A DNA stretch of 64,000 nucleotides from Epiperipatus broadwayi. Taxonomy: Eukaryota; Onychophora; Udeonychophora; Euonychophora; Peripatidae. The position numbers were made by a program, and so were the translations under genes. The notes under the pieces were generated by a model. The model ran no database searches and was not told the origin of the DNA. It worked only from the letters and a program-made list of their open reading frames with translations. The DNA lies in NCBI GenBank assembly GCA_028023455.1, contig JAQFVV010006215.1, positions 9,195,950 to 9,259,949 on the forward strand, written 5' to 3'. This document shows positions 13,536 through 26,371 of this stretch, piece by piece. Position 1 is the stretch's first letter. Each line of letters starts with the position of its first letter.

Positions 13536-14917
13536 ATGAGAAAAGTAAATCATATTTTTAACCACGATCAACTATATGAAAAATATAGAAAATCTCTGAT
13601 ATCATTATTCAACTTTATATACCCTCAGTATTCTCTTCAGCTCACACAACTGTTCCATCCGTATAACAATACCACATCTCATATTTATTTACTTACTAAT
13701 CTGATATTGAATCATAAAGTCCATATTACCATGAATATAAAAAATTATCTTATTCCCCATAATTATATCTCTCTTCAAGAATCTCCAATGAGGGTTACAT
13801 TTTATCTTATATATTAATCCTCTAATTCAGATCAAATATGATATTCTAGAAATTCACATCCCAACATTTCAATTTAATATTAAATACATCTCTTATATGG
13901 ATGACCTGGCTATATTCCTTTAAATTCAAATTTTTTTTTATATAAACTATCCATAATTCTTGACAATTACAGCATAAAATATTTCCTTTGGTTTAATAGA
14001 AAAATCTTCCATTTAGAGAATTATGCATGTTAAACAATACCCTATAAAATTCCTCAATATTCTTATCCATCTTTTCTCCAATCTATTACATACTAATATT
14101 CAAAAACAACTTACTTCCATTTAAAAAAACAATTGATTTATTCCCTGAAATGTATCTTTCCATTCATGCTAAAGTTTCACTTATCAAAATTTTTATTTAC
14201 AAAAATTATTTATTATAATCCACTATTTAAATATTCTAATAGACTACTTGTTTTTTAAAAACATTTCCCTTTTTGTCTTTAAATAATATGGAATAAGACA
14301 GCTATATTTCCAGCTAAATCAGAAGAATACAAAGATATGATAAATCTAATGCTTATCTTTGTATTCTATTTTCATATTTTAGATGCAAAGATCAAACAAT
14401 GTATTGTATTCATTTTAAAACTGTTTCAAGAAATCTCAAATTCTTGACAATTTCATTGATTGATATTCCCCACTCACATGTAAGAATTCATAACAAACAC
14501 CATTCAATCAATAACTCAACACACCAATACCACCCAAAACGTAAAAATATTGAGATGCATAGATAATGGCACATCTCTCCAGTTTGGAAAACATTTCTGA
14601 ATCATTGCTTTATCTGAGCAAATTTTGTTGTTAAAAAATTTAAATATTAGTTCCTAGAATCAAAATATTTGGACTTCCTCATTAAATTTAATCTTAAAGT
14701 TATTCCTACAATGCTTTTTTTTTTAATAACCAGAATGAGCTGCTCTCAAAGTGATACATGTTCATTGAGTGGTCATGATGATGAAACCATTACTCGTTTT
14801 CTTTTTGAAAGCACTCCGTTAAACCAATGTAAAGATATCACAATCAACACTACATGTGCTAACACTCCATCCTTGCATTTATTAATAGACAACATAAAGA
14901 GAGAGGCTCTTTTCTAA
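13536..14917 (+). pseudogene. LINE ORF2 remnant (reverse transcriptase and C-terminal zinc knuckle)
   Basis: An open frame at 13536-13817 and the following frames read as a decayed reverse transcriptase palm. About 13820-13915 translates, after a frame change, through INPLIQIKYDILEIHI to KYISYMDDLAIFL, containing the catalytic YMDD motif at about 13891-13902. Before it, the region around 13700-13800 resembles fingers/palm sequence. Some 860 bases downstream, 14740-14830 reads CSLSGHDDETITRFLFE, matching the Cys-x2-Cys then ET-x-HFLFEC zinc-knuckle layout of LINE ORF2 C-termini with several cysteines replaced. Multiple stops and frameshifts make it a fossil. The clade is undetermined. Confidence 0.55.
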
Positions 14918-14979
14918 CATCAGTCACAACATAAATGTAATAAAGAGTAAGACTTTCAATTTACCAGAATGCGACATAA

Positions 14980-15610
14980 AATTATATAAAAAGATGGAGA
15001 AAAAAACAAAATTCTTTGTGGTTGATTTACTTATAGCATATAAAGACTTACAAAATGAGCTAAATATGTCTAATTTATAAGGGCTAAAATATAGTATCCT
15101 TAAAAAAAGTAACAATTATCAGAAAAAATCATAGCTAAACATATCCGTAAGTAAAGTTCTAAGAAACTTTCAGTCAATCTATACACCCCAAAAATACAAG
15201 AAAACCATCTATAAATTGATGAATGGGATACACCCCACGACAATGTTTCTAAATAAAAAACTACATATGAATCTGGAGCCAGGGTGTTCAACCTGCAAGG
15301 ACAGTGAAGAGACAATCTAAAATCTGGTCGAAGAATGTAGAGCATTTAAACAAATAAGGATAAAAGTATTCAAAACTCCAATCATTAATCTAAAAGATAT
15401 GATTAACAAACACATCAAGAGATTTGATACACACAATGCTATGATACTTATCCACACAATTGGAACAATATGGGAATGTTCATTAATATTTGATAATAAA
15501 AAATAATTGGATGAAAAAACTTGATAAAGGATGGGATAAATACTTCGAACAATGCTTAAAATACTTACCAAGAAAACAAATATCAGAATCTGGGGAGGAG
15601 CAGCACCTAC
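14980..15610 (+). pseudogene. Second LINE ORF2 C-terminal remnant
   Basis: A frame interrupted by TAA codons reads MNLEPGCSTCKDSEETI at about 15266-15316, then NLVEECRAFKQIR after a stop, giving Cys-x2-Cys, an ET pair and a later Cys, as in the C-terminal zinc knuckle of non-LTR retrotransposons. Downstream residues include IHTIGTIWECSLIFDNKK (about 15450-15505), a W-centred tail also common there. It sits just after another LINE C-terminus on the same strand but has a different sequence, so it probably derives from another LINE insertion. No reverse transcriptase domain accompanies it. Confidence 0.5.
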
Positions 15611-16889
15611 AGCATGTGAAATATGGAAATAGATAATTTTATGAAAAGAAAATATGCATTAAACAAAGGCATAATAGCAACCAACCAAAGATGAAATTAA
15701 GGCAGACCAATAAAAAACAAAGTACGACACCTACTTACTAACATCCACTTATTAAGGTCATAAATATAAGGATATATATTTTATTAATATAAGTATAAAT
15801 TGTAAGTAATCAAAAACAAAAAGAGATTAAAAAAAACAACTATAACCTTATAAATATGTATAATGTTATTTAATAAAGATAAATACTTAAAATTAAAATA
15901 AAAAATAATTTTTACATTATAGTATTCTTTTTGTTCAATCCTTCATCTCCTAAACTTCTTTCTTTTTTAAAAATGGGATTAATAAGATAAAAATTAGAAA
16001 TAAGGCCCTTTCTCTTCTGATATTTATAATTTATAAAAATTAAAAAAAGACTGACTTTTTTTACTTATTCATTATCATTTTATTTTATGCTTTTAAAATA
16101 GTAAACATTTTACAATTTATTCTTATCTGAAAAATTGATTTCATAGATCTTAGTATAATTGAATAAATATAAATGTATAATTGATTTTTTAAAATTTTCT
16201 TATATAAAGAAAAAAAATAATGCTAAAAAAAAAAATACTACAAAATGCAATATAGCCATGTAATTATATCATTTATATTACTTAATATAAATTTTATTTT
16301 ATTCTACGTAACCTTTATTATATAACAAATGACGTTTACTTTCAAATTTACCAGATGTAGGTTTTCAAAGAAAGAAAAAGTGCTTTCATAAATCTCATAA
16401 ATATAAAACCAGTTTGTGTATTGATTAATATACTATGAAAAAAATCTAGGAGGAAAGGTCCAAAATTATAAAGAATACTTAATGCAATCAAAGATTATCA
16501 TTCCCAATTTTAATTTATTAATATTATCTTTATAAAAGAGGTCAAAGGCAAGCAATTAGAATTAGATCTGTAGTAAATTAAAATTACCACAATAAGTGAA
16601 AGACATATGATAAGAATAATGACAATGAAGCAGTGTTGAACTTTTAAAAATAACTTTATTAAATACATGATAATCTTATGTGTACATCATCATTAAAAAA
16701 ATCCTTCACATCTGCATAAAACAAGATTTATATATCAGAAGTTCAAAAAATAAAAACATTTTATAATATGCAAGCCCACACAAAGCAAAAATATATAACA
16801 AAAATATAGCCTTTTTTATTATTTTTATATTACCATTCAATTAGTGGGAGATTCCTTGAATACACTCACTTTGATATAGTTAGTTTACA
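15611..16889. other. AT-rich spacer
   Basis: AT-rich DNA with several A and T runs. No open frame, tandem repeat or inverted repeat that I could support. Confidence 0.5.
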
Positions 16890-17282
16890 AATTATTATTA
16901 ATTGTTCAGCCCAGATATAAATTTTAAACTCAATTAAAGATTAATATACCAATTATTAAACTCCAGGCAAATATAATTCATTTAATACCTTCCTCTTTTT
17001 TTTTTTTATGTTTATATATGGAGTGTTCAATACATAATAAAAGTTCAGAACTCAATACACTTAAAATATATAAATAAAGACATATGTAAAAAGCAAATCT
17101 TATGTCTTTATCCATACCTTTTTAAGTGTATTGAGTTTAGAACTTTTACTATGTATTGAGCATAAGTAAGAAAATGAGAAGGTGGTAAATGAATAATATT
17201 TGTGCAAGAACTTAATAATTGATACCCTAATCTTTAATTGAGTTTAAAGTTTATATCTAGGCTGAAAAATTAATAATAATTT
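16890..17282. repeat. Inverted-repeat MITE-like element
   Basis: Two arms of roughly 190 bases, 16890-17084 and 17101-17282, are reverse complements with moderate divergence, separated by a loop of about 16 bases. Matching blocks include CTCAATACACTTAA against its complement near 17110 and CAGCCCAGATATAAA against TTTATATCTAGGCTG near 17250. The structure is that of a fold-back MITE. No target duplication is clear in this AT-rich setting. A fragment resembling one arm lies at 24727-24790. Confidence 0.6.
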
Positions 17283-17611
17283 ATAGCCTAGAAATATGAT
17301 TAATAAATAATCTTTACTGTAAATGTCAGATAATAACATCAAAATGAATAATTTGTAAATTGAATTGTAATAGTTTGATATGAATAAATACTATAACTAT
17401 GATGATGAAGACATGTGGGCTATGGATAAAGGCTGGTTCTTTCAGAAATGTATCCTGAGAATAATTTGCTTTTTATATATGTGGTTTTAAACATGTTGTA
17501 AGAAAATACTGAATTTCAAAATCTTATTATGTATTTTTATACTACATATTTATATATAAATATGATAGACAATTTCTATAATTGCAGTATGCACAATACT
17601 TTTTAAATTAA
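17283..17611. other. AT-rich spacer
   Basis: No gene or repeat boundary seen between the two neighbouring repeat elements. Confidence 0.4.
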
Positions 17612-17890
17612 ATCAGGCAAAACTCTCCATATAGCAGTGCCACTCAGTGCAAGACAGAATAATCAATCAATGCCAGAAGGCTTGTGCATAAAATCCCTAT
17701 CTAATGCCTTCTCATCCAATAATTCTCAGACTAGTTTCTAGCTTGTGGCTTTCGTCAGTGAGGAGCCTTGGATTTAAGAGCATTGCACCTAGATTTACTA
17801 CTATTATTATATGGAGAGTTTTGCCTATTTAATAACAGTTATGAGCAAGCATAAGAAATAGTGATCAGGTGATGTTTAGTGTTTTAATAC
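17612..17890. repeat. Fragment of the ~450-bp interspersed repeat
   Basis: The segment starts CAGGCAAAACTCTCCATA and, about 200 bases later, carries the reverse complement TATGGAGAGTTTTGCCTA, followed by the ATAACAGTTATG and GATGTTTAGTG blocks. All of these occur in the full-length copies at 43.4-44.5 kb. This copy is shortened and rearranged, joining a unit fragment to an inverted one, and is more diverged. Confidence 0.65.
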
Positions 17891-19296
17891 TTTCCAAACA
17901 TAAAAAAAAAAAACTAAATTGTTACAACATAATCATGACATTAGAAATTTGCAAAAGTGAAAAAAAATATAAATATCATCTAAAATACAATACAATGTAT
18001 GAGATCACAATTAGGATTTAAAGCTAAAAAATAATTAATAATCAACTGAAAGCAAAAGCTGCATTTAAAATATTATCCATGTAAAATAAACTGCTGATTG
18101 TTAAAGGTGATAATACTCCTAAATAAATTTTTAACTTCAGTGAGATGAAAATTTGCATTCTTTTTTTTTGTCAAAAAAAGTATTTCTTTTTAAATTATTA
18201 AAACTCCATGTATATTTGCTTGGATAAATCATGTAGTAATAATAAAAAAAACAACTGAAACTGATATTAATTTGTAATATGTAAAAAATTTTAAAAAAAA
18301 AATTGCCAAACCATTATTACAAATTATTTAAAGGTCTAATAAAAAAGATAGCCTTAGTTATGTTATAAAAAAAATATTTCTAAGCATGCTTTCAAATATG
18401 AAAATTAAATTGCTACCACCAAGTTTTATCTCAACAAAGCAAAACAATATTTGATTATTTTACATGAGATCATAATTTTGTGTTTATCTAATCTAAATCC
18501 TAATTTATATTTTTAAATATATGCACAGTGCAATGTGTTAATCATATACTACTTAAGGGCATTATATGTTTTTATATAAAAATAGATACTATAGTTTTAC
18601 TATGCGCTATGCCACCATTCACCTTTACTGACCCAATTAAATTCAATTGAGGATGCCATATACATTTCTCTGCAAATAATCAGCAATTAAAATCATCAAT
18701 CATTTGTAAAATATATTAAAATTATTGAAACTAAATAACCTTTTTTATAAAATCCTGAAGATTTATGAATCACAAATTTTGGTTATTTAGAACCAAATAC
18801 AAAATAATACAATTAGATCTCATCAAATGTTTAAAACTTGATTTCATTTTCAGAAAATTTGTTTATAAAGATAAAATAAACATACAGAAAAAATGGAGAT
18901 GTTTCTTCATTGACAAAAAAAAAAAAAGACCCATTTTATCAAATCTGTATATTTATGAAAATGAAATACAATTTTCAGGTCAAGCAAACAATAAATATAT
19001 ATTTATAATTAAAAATAACCATAGAATTAAATTAAATACATTAAAAAAAATCAGACTACATTATCTCTATTATTTATTCACTTACTACAACATTTTTTAA
19101 AAGAAGATTTTAACCTATTTTTAAAACAATAAGAATTTATTATAATTATTTTAATTAAAAAAAATTGAAAGCTTTCAAGTAATCCATGAATGAAATTTAT
19201 CAGAAATGTCTGCTACAGCAATTTTGTTGAGAATCAGCACTTTTTTTATATGTAAGCCTACAAAACTTTTGAATATATTTTGAAAAATATTCCAAT
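17891..19296. other. AT-rich spacer
   Basis: Contains a 111-codon open frame at 18765-19100. Its composition (K, I, N, L, F, Y) is what random AT-rich DNA gives, and I recognise no domain. No repeats with defined ends were seen. Confidence 0.5.
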
Positions 19297-19510
19297 ATTC
19301 ATCATTATTTTCAACCATTTTCGATCAATTGCATGATGAAGATTTCTCCAAGTTCAATCCATATTCTCCAATCTCTAGTCTCTCTTCTGCACATCATCAC
19401 AGCATACTTCCTTATTTCATCCATTCAACTCACATGTGGTCTCTTTCTAGGTCTTTTACAATCTCTTGGAATCCAATTTAAAATTCCATCTGTTTACACT
19501 ATTCAGAAAT
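19297..19510 (-). mobile_element. RTE-like LINE 3' fragment
   Basis: On the minus strand this segment matches the last ~200 bases of the RTE-like LINE at 54.5-57.1 kb. Shared blocks include the region encoding RDCKRPRK and the final tail just before the terminal TGATGA repeat, here seen on the plus strand as CATCATTATTTTCAACC at 19300. Only the extreme 3' end is present, which is the usual product of incomplete target-primed reverse transcription. It is clearly more diverged than the long copy. Confidence 0.7.
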
Positions 19511-21177
19511 GGTATTTTACAAAATCTTAAATTGCTTTAAAAACAGTTATGAATAAAAAAATTTATAACAAAATATTTAAAAAATATCTTTTTATTCTTT
19601 ACATTTAATGTTAAACACTTTTGAATATTAAAAAAAAAAAAACATTTTTATAGAATCATAACAGTTTTTGTGCTGAAATTTTAAATCATTTCTGAAAAAA
19701 TTTATTAAATAAAAATAATTTTTAAATACTTAAACTAATTTAGTCAAATTTAAAAATAAATGTTTTTCCATTAATTCCAAACTTCTAAATGAATAATGCT
19801 AATTTAGATAATCACAATATTTTTTTTATTTATAAATTTTTATATAGTTTATTAAACAGAATAAATGCAAAAAGTAGCAATTTATATTATAATATTCAGA
19901 ATTTTAAGCAATAAACATAAACCCAAACAATATATATATATTTTAAATATATAAATCCATTTTTATCATGTATTTGTAAATTATCATTTACAAATACATT
20001 TTTTAGGTTCTTTCTTTTCTCATTAACAAACATTTGAATATATATATTAATTTATATTTTATTATTGAAGATTTATATTTTTGTATAAAATGTTTATTTT
20101 TCTTGTTTCTTTATGTTTATTATAAAAAAAATCTCAAAAATTATAGTTCTGAAAAAGTCCCCTATTACTAATTATTTAAGACATTGAATTACTTTGTCTT
20201 TAGCTTATAAAGCAGCTGTAATAATATATACAAAACTTTAAATGTTTTTAAAACATTTTCACAAGATCTAAAATTAAACAGATGATTCCATTATAACCAT
20301 TTCATTTAAAAATACCACTGCAGTTTGAAACATCAGATTTTATCATTGTTATATTAAAAAATAAAAAACATGTTTATACCTTTAGGATCAAAAATTTTTT
20401 TTTTTTTTAACTATTCATATATGATTTTTAAAAAAAAAAAAACAAACATTCATATGTGATTTGAGAAACAAAACATCACAAACCCCTTTCAACAAAGGAG
20501 ACAACAAATCTAATCAAAACAGAATATCAGAATTATTAATAGTAACTAAAAAAAGAATACATTTAATGTCTTTTTACTCTTTACTTTAGCTATTAGCATT
20601 TGCATCTTTTTTTTTTTTCAACAATAAAAACGTTTTAATCAAATAGAAAAATTTCTTTCATTCAAACAAAGATTTTAAAAAGGTTTCATTTTTTCAATTT
20701 GAAGTAAATATGTTAAGAAATAAAATACCTTTAAAAGAAACAGATTTACTAATACTATAGCTTTCTACCATAACCTTGTTAAAATCATTTTTCAGAATAA
20801 TTTCTGATATTTAAACATACATATATTTACATTTTCATAACATATAAGTTCTTATTACAGTTTATAAAGTAACTCTAAAATTGAGATGTTAGAATAAATT
20901 TTGTTATGAAAAATGGTATGTTATGGTAAACTATTTCTCATGACAGTCAAATATTATTATATGACTATTGTTATTTATTCTATTACCCAGATATTCTATA
21001 TTCTTTTAAGCAAAAACATATATATATTTTACTGAAAATATTTTTATGGACTCAAATGTAATCAAAACAACCTCTGATACTTTTATATAAAAATCTATTT
21101 ACATAAATATATATATTTAAAGATATATTTTGATTTATTAATGTCAAACTTTCTGTCTTCACAACTTTGACTGCAAC
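19511..21177. other. AT-rich spacer
   Basis: Long A and T runs, for example around 20396-20445. No gene, RNA or element boundary supported. Confidence 0.5.
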
Positions 21178-21284
21178 CACATTAGGGTGCTCTTTTAGTA
21201 CGCAATATCCGCCATTTTGAATTTCAAAAACAACCAAAAACGTTGGCTGACACATCCAAGTGACAAAAAAGCACGAGAAAATGC

Positions 21285-22135
21285 AAAAAATTTAGAACTC
21301 GGGTCAAAAATCTGGTCAAGTAAAACTTTACAAAATAGATATGAGATTACATAAATAAAATAAAAAAGCCAAAATGTAATAAAATTAGAAATCTGGTCAA
21401 GCAAAACTTTACAGAATAGATATGAGGTTGCATAATAAAAAAAAAAAAGCCAAAACATGAGAAATTTAGAACTTGAGTTATGTGACTATACTATCAATTA
21501 AAAGCAACACATATAAATCTGAAAACTTTACAAAATAGATATGAGATTGCATAATAAAAATAAAAAAAAGTCAAATAGATGGCATAATAAAAAAAAGCCA
21601 AAACGTAAAAAAATTAGAATCTAGTCAAGCAAAACTTTACAAAATAGATACGAGATCGCATAATAAAAAAAAAAAGACCAAACCATGAAAAATTTAGAAC
21701 TCGAGTCACGTATCAATTAAAAGCGACACATATAAATCTGAAAACTTTACAAAATAAATATGAGATCGCATACTAAAAAAAGCCAAAGCAGGAAAAATTT
21801 AGACTTGAGTCACGTGACTATAATATCAATTAAAAGCCACACATATAAATCTGAAAACTTTACAAAATAGATATGAAATCGCATAAAAAAAAAATACAAA
21901 TAGATCATATAATAAATAAAAAAAAGCCAAAACAGGAAAAATTTAGAACTCGAGTCATGTGACTATAATATCAATTAAAAGCAACACATATACATCTAAA
22001 AACGTTACAAAATAGATATGAGATCGTATAATAAAAAAAAAGGTCAAAACATAAAAAATGTAAAACTCGATTCACATGACTATAATGTTAATTAAAAACA
22101 ACACATATAAATCTGAAAACTTTACAAAATAGATC
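21285..22135 (+). repeat. Left-arm tandem array (~115-bp unit)
   Basis: About eight recognisable copies of a unit containing CTTTACAAAATAGATATGAG, then ATCGCATAATAAAA, a poly-A/GCCAAAAC block, AATTTAGAACTCGAGTCA and ATCAATTAAAAGC. Units vary in length because some lack the second half. Several contain the 10-bp palindrome GTCACGTGAC (for example near 21813). Confidence 0.75.
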
Positions 22136-23730
22136 TTTTCCTAATTCAAACCTACCCAAGTCCATGTATATAATCCTATAATAATTTATTTTAATATGTA
22201 ATAGCGTATATTTACATGTATGAGCATATATTTGTATATTTGCATACATCTAATATATTAATGTCTGTATGCTTATTGTTTGCCTATACTCAATTGTAAA
22301 TTAAAATATTAAAGTTGTGTAAACATATGTATAAGCACATCTACATATATATGAGAATAAGATTGCGATACAATAGATCTTATAAGCATCGCAATGCTAT
22401 TTAAATTATTTATCTTTAAGTACAAATTTACTCTTCTTCGTATATAAATTTTCAATTTCAGAGGTAACAAAATTACATATATAACTAGATGTTTAGAAGA
22501 CTTAAAATCTCTTTTAAAAAAGTTCATCTAATTCTTGGAAATTATCTTACATCACACAACTGGTTTAATTAATATGAGAACCAAGGACAGAGTTTTAAAA
22601 ATAAAATTTAAAATAGATTTTAAAACAAAAGAGAAGCGGTCAAGCTGCAATATTTTCTGAATAAATTAATTTTACTTTGGTCTTCTTTAAGGTAATAAAG
22701 AGATGTTAAAACTTAAATGGTAAAACTAAAACTTGTAAACAAGTTCATGATCTTGCAGGGGGGATGAAAAGCGTTGAGAAGTTCAAGATCAACAGCTTGC
22801 CATGAGGACATCGGAGACACACCAGTCCAGCAGACAAAGCCAGTACCAGACACTTCAGTTAGAAGATTATCGGTAAACATATCTTCTTGCAGAGTTCTAT
22901 AAAATTAAATCTAAAATTAAACTAATTTCATAACTCTCTAAAGCTAGCTATAAATATTGAACGTTCATAAATAATAACTTATAATAAATAAACTCTGTAA
23001 AATAACTTTAATGAAACTACAATGTAATTTTGATTCAATAATAATCTTTGTAAAAATCTTGCCTCTTTTAAATCAAATAATCTAATTCAATAATCTTTCT
23101 AAATCATAATAACTGTATTCAGTTATTATTACATCTGTATCTTTCCAATTTGCAGTCTTGCCTATATTATATTATCTTATATTGTTATTTTATTAATTTA
23201 TGCTATGCCTTAATTCAGAATGGAGATTAATAATAATAATTTTGGAGAGATGATAAGCTCTCACGTAGCTAATTTATGTTGCTTTTTAGCACATATATAA
23301 AGCTCCGTTCTGAAAACCTACTGTTATATATGTTAATTAAGTTACAATGTTTTAGCTTATCGTTATTCGGGTTTGCATGTTAATAAATTATATTTAGTTA
23401 AATGATGACAAGAATATTTTAAAAGCATATTATAAACAATTAGTTAATTAAGTCTCAAATAAGCTTTATTTCTCTTTAGTTTATAAAGTATATGGATTTA
23501 ATTGAGAAACTAGATCATGTATAATTACTCCTTTTAGCATGATTTAAGTATTCTATATGTATTTTCTTATTAGAATGGGCTTTGGTTTACAGGTCACCCC
23601 ATTATTCTAAGTTCGGACAGCTCTCTCTTTTAGAATTGGAACACAAGGATCCAGAAACGTATATTAAGTTATATGTGATGCTATTTATAAGTTAAAAATA
23701 CGCAGGCTTCTTTTGTAACCTGTGTTATTT
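22136..23730. other. Central unique region of the fold-back-like element
   Basis: About 1.6 kb lacking the arm repeat. It is mostly AT-rich, but 22757-22873 is GC-richer and sits between an AG-type acceptor and a GGTAAAC donor-like sequence, with a short glutamine-rich open frame. No transposase motif is visible, so I infer a non-autonomous copy or captured DNA. Confidence 0.5.
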
Positions 23731-24590
23731 ATCATGCGATTTTAGACCTATTTTTGTAAAGTTTTTCTTGATCAGATTTCCAAATTTTTTACATTTTGGC
23801 TTTTTTTATTATTATGTAATCTCAGATCTATTTTGTAAGTTTTTCTTGACCAGATTTCTATGTGAGTTGCTTTTAATTGATACCATAGTCTCGTGACTCG
23901 AGTTCTAAATTTTTCCCGTTTTGGCCTTTTTTTTTAATTTTTATTATGCGATCTCATATCTATTTTGTAAAGTTTTGCTTGACCAGATTTCTAATTTTTT
24001 TACTTTTGGCTTTTTTTTTTTTATTATGCGATCTATTTGGCTTTTTTTTTTTATTATCAAAGGTTTTCAGATTTATATGTGTTGCTTTTAATTGATATTA
24101 TAGTCACGTGATTCGAGTTCTAAATTTTTCACATTTTGGCCTCTTTTTTTTTATTATGCGATCTCATATCTATTTTGTAAAGTTTTGTTTGACCAGATTT
24201 CTAATTTTTTTAGCTTTTGGCTTTTTTTTTAATTATGCGATATCACATCTATTTTGTAAAGTTCTCAGATATATGTGTTGCTTTTAATTGACATAATAGT
24301 CATGTGACTCGAGTTCTAAATTTTTCACGTTTTGGCCTTTTTATTATTATTATTATTGTTATTATGAGATCTCATATCTATTTTGTAAAGCTTTGCTTGA
24401 CCAGATTTCTAATTTTTTACATTTTGGCTTTTTTATTTATTTATGTGATCTCATATCTATTTTGTAAAGTTTTGCTTGACTAGATTTTTGCTTTTAATTG
24501 ATATTATAGTCATGTGCCCGCCATTGTAAATATTTTACATTTTGACTTTTTTTTTAAAGTTAGTCACATGATCCGAGATCTACATTTTTT
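23731..24590 (-). repeat. Right-arm tandem array (inverted copy)
   Basis: About seven copies of the reverse complement of the left-arm unit, with cores reading CTCATATCTATTTTGTAAAG. Poly-T tracts here replace the poly-A tracts of the left arm. GTCACGTGAT near 24101 corresponds to the left-arm palindrome. Confidence 0.75.
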
Positions 24591-24685
24591 GCGTTTTCGA
24601 ATATTTTTTTATCACTTAGATGTGTCAGATGACGTTTTTGGCCAAAAATGGCGGAGATCGTATACTAAAAGAGCACCTATATTAG

Positions 24686-26371
24686 TGATTATTAGTAATC
24701 ATTTACTGAACTAAAGATTATCTCTAGCCCAGATATATATTTTAAACTTCAATATAAAGATATAGTAAATAAATAATTGATATTTAAAATAACTTACATT
24801 AAGTAGATACCTATAAAATGCTCGTGATAAGCAGCCTCTACTCCAATGCCCCATAATCCTAAAAATATTAAAAACACATTTTATTTAAAAAAAATATAAA
24901 ATACTAATAAACTAATTGCAAATATTAATTACATTTATTCAGAAACTCTAATTTAGACAATTTCAGGGATTAATTGAGAGATGGATGGCAGATGTTCTAT
25001 TTATAAAGTTTATATTAAATTGTAGTGTTCAAATATTTTAATATACTTTTTTTAAAAAAATGTAATTTACAGTAATAAAAAACAAAACAAAACAAAATTT
25101 ATATTGAATGTCTATAATTTCAACAATCCACTCCATTACTTCTTTTCAAATAATCATACCTGAATTATTTGAAAAAATTAGTCAAAATTCTCTAGTAATA
25201 AATGGAGTATGTTTTTTAAATTCTAGCAGCAATAATTTCTAAATTTACCTTAAAATTCCATGTTTGTTTCTCTTACATATATAATGCCTATTTCATAGCT
25301 TTTGACTATTCATGGCTTTGCTCTACATATGTGAAAAGGCGAAAGATTGCCAGTGGTAATATATAGTCACATATCAAGCAAGATATATGGGGAGAGGAAA
25401 ATTAGAATAGATTAAAAAAAAAAACTGCTAACTAAACATATATTCTCAAGGCATATATATGTTTAAGCAAATTAGCAAGACTTAAAAAAAAAACTAGTGG
25501 ATGAATTAAAGTTGTATGAAATTTGAATTGAAACAACCAAAGAATGAAGTTTAACAAAAAGTATGTAATAACTGATTTATATATATTTAAATACTTTTAA
25601 AAAAAATTAATTTAGATATGCAATAAAAAAGAAAAAATAATTTGAAATAAATCAATTTTTTATTTCTAAATTTCAATATTTTTAATGATTCATCTCTAAA
25701 TATGAGTCCATAACATTTCTAATGGCTTTGCTTGCTACATAATTTTTAATGAAGAAACATAATAGTTGCTAGACTTTTTAAAAAAATTTGAACATTCTTT
25801 TGGATATTTATTTATTTTACAAAAAATTAAATTGCTTATTCTCCAGAAATCTTGTCACTTATTTAAGTTTCAGAAATCTGAATATTAAATATTTCAAATT
25901 ACTCATAAATATTCATTTTGCAATGCTATAATTTAATCACATTTATTTTATAATATGACTTCCTAAAGTGTCAAAAATCTACAATTCATTAAATGTATGA
26001 TAGTAGATAATTTGGGGTTTGAGTCCAATACTAATGAATCTTGAAATTTCAATTCCCAAGCAAATTTGAGATTTTTCTTTTAGATAGGTGGCACCCAATT
26101 TTATTTATAAATGGATATCTAATAAACCATCACGATATTCACTTATACATTTTGCTATCTATTAGCAATCCAGAAGCAATTTTCTTCCAATCTCACTAAT
26201 TTATGCCATTTAGTATAAGCTTTAGTAGTATGGCATCTAAACTACCATCTGACATCTATTAATAATTAAAGCTTATTACAATAGATGTTATAAATGTAGC
26301 AACGTTGGAAAAAAATTGCCATTAAGTTGGTTTCTAGTTGGTTAAAGTGATTTGATCATATAACTGACAAT
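24686..26371. other. AT-rich spacer with an arm fragment of the 16.9-kb MITE
   Basis: Positions 24727-24790 (AGCCCAGATATATATTTTAA onward) resemble one arm of the inverted-repeat element at 16890-17282. The rest shows no gene or repeat with boundaries. Confidence 0.45.

Larger units (their letters stand above)
21178..24685. mobile_element. Fold-back-like DNA transposon with tandem-repeat arms
   Basis: The element spans 21186-24677. Its outer ends are inverted: GGTGCTCTTTTAGTA at the left and TACTAAAAGAGCACC at the right, with further matches inward (CCGCCATTTT against AAAATGGCGG, GACACATC against GATGTGTC). Inside each end the arm is a tandem array, about 21285-22135 on the left and its reverse complement at about 23731-24590 on the right. 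The flanks CACATTAG (21178-21185) and TATATTAG (24678-24685) look like an 8-bp target duplication with two transitions. Such arms are typical of fold-back (FB/Galileo-type) or other non-autonomous TIR elements. The 1.6-kb centre has no transposase. The superfamily is unassigned. Confidence 0.7.

Noticed and set aside
18765-19100. 111-codon open frame
   Set aside because: K, I, N, L, F, Y dominated as expected from AT-rich random DNA, with no motif.
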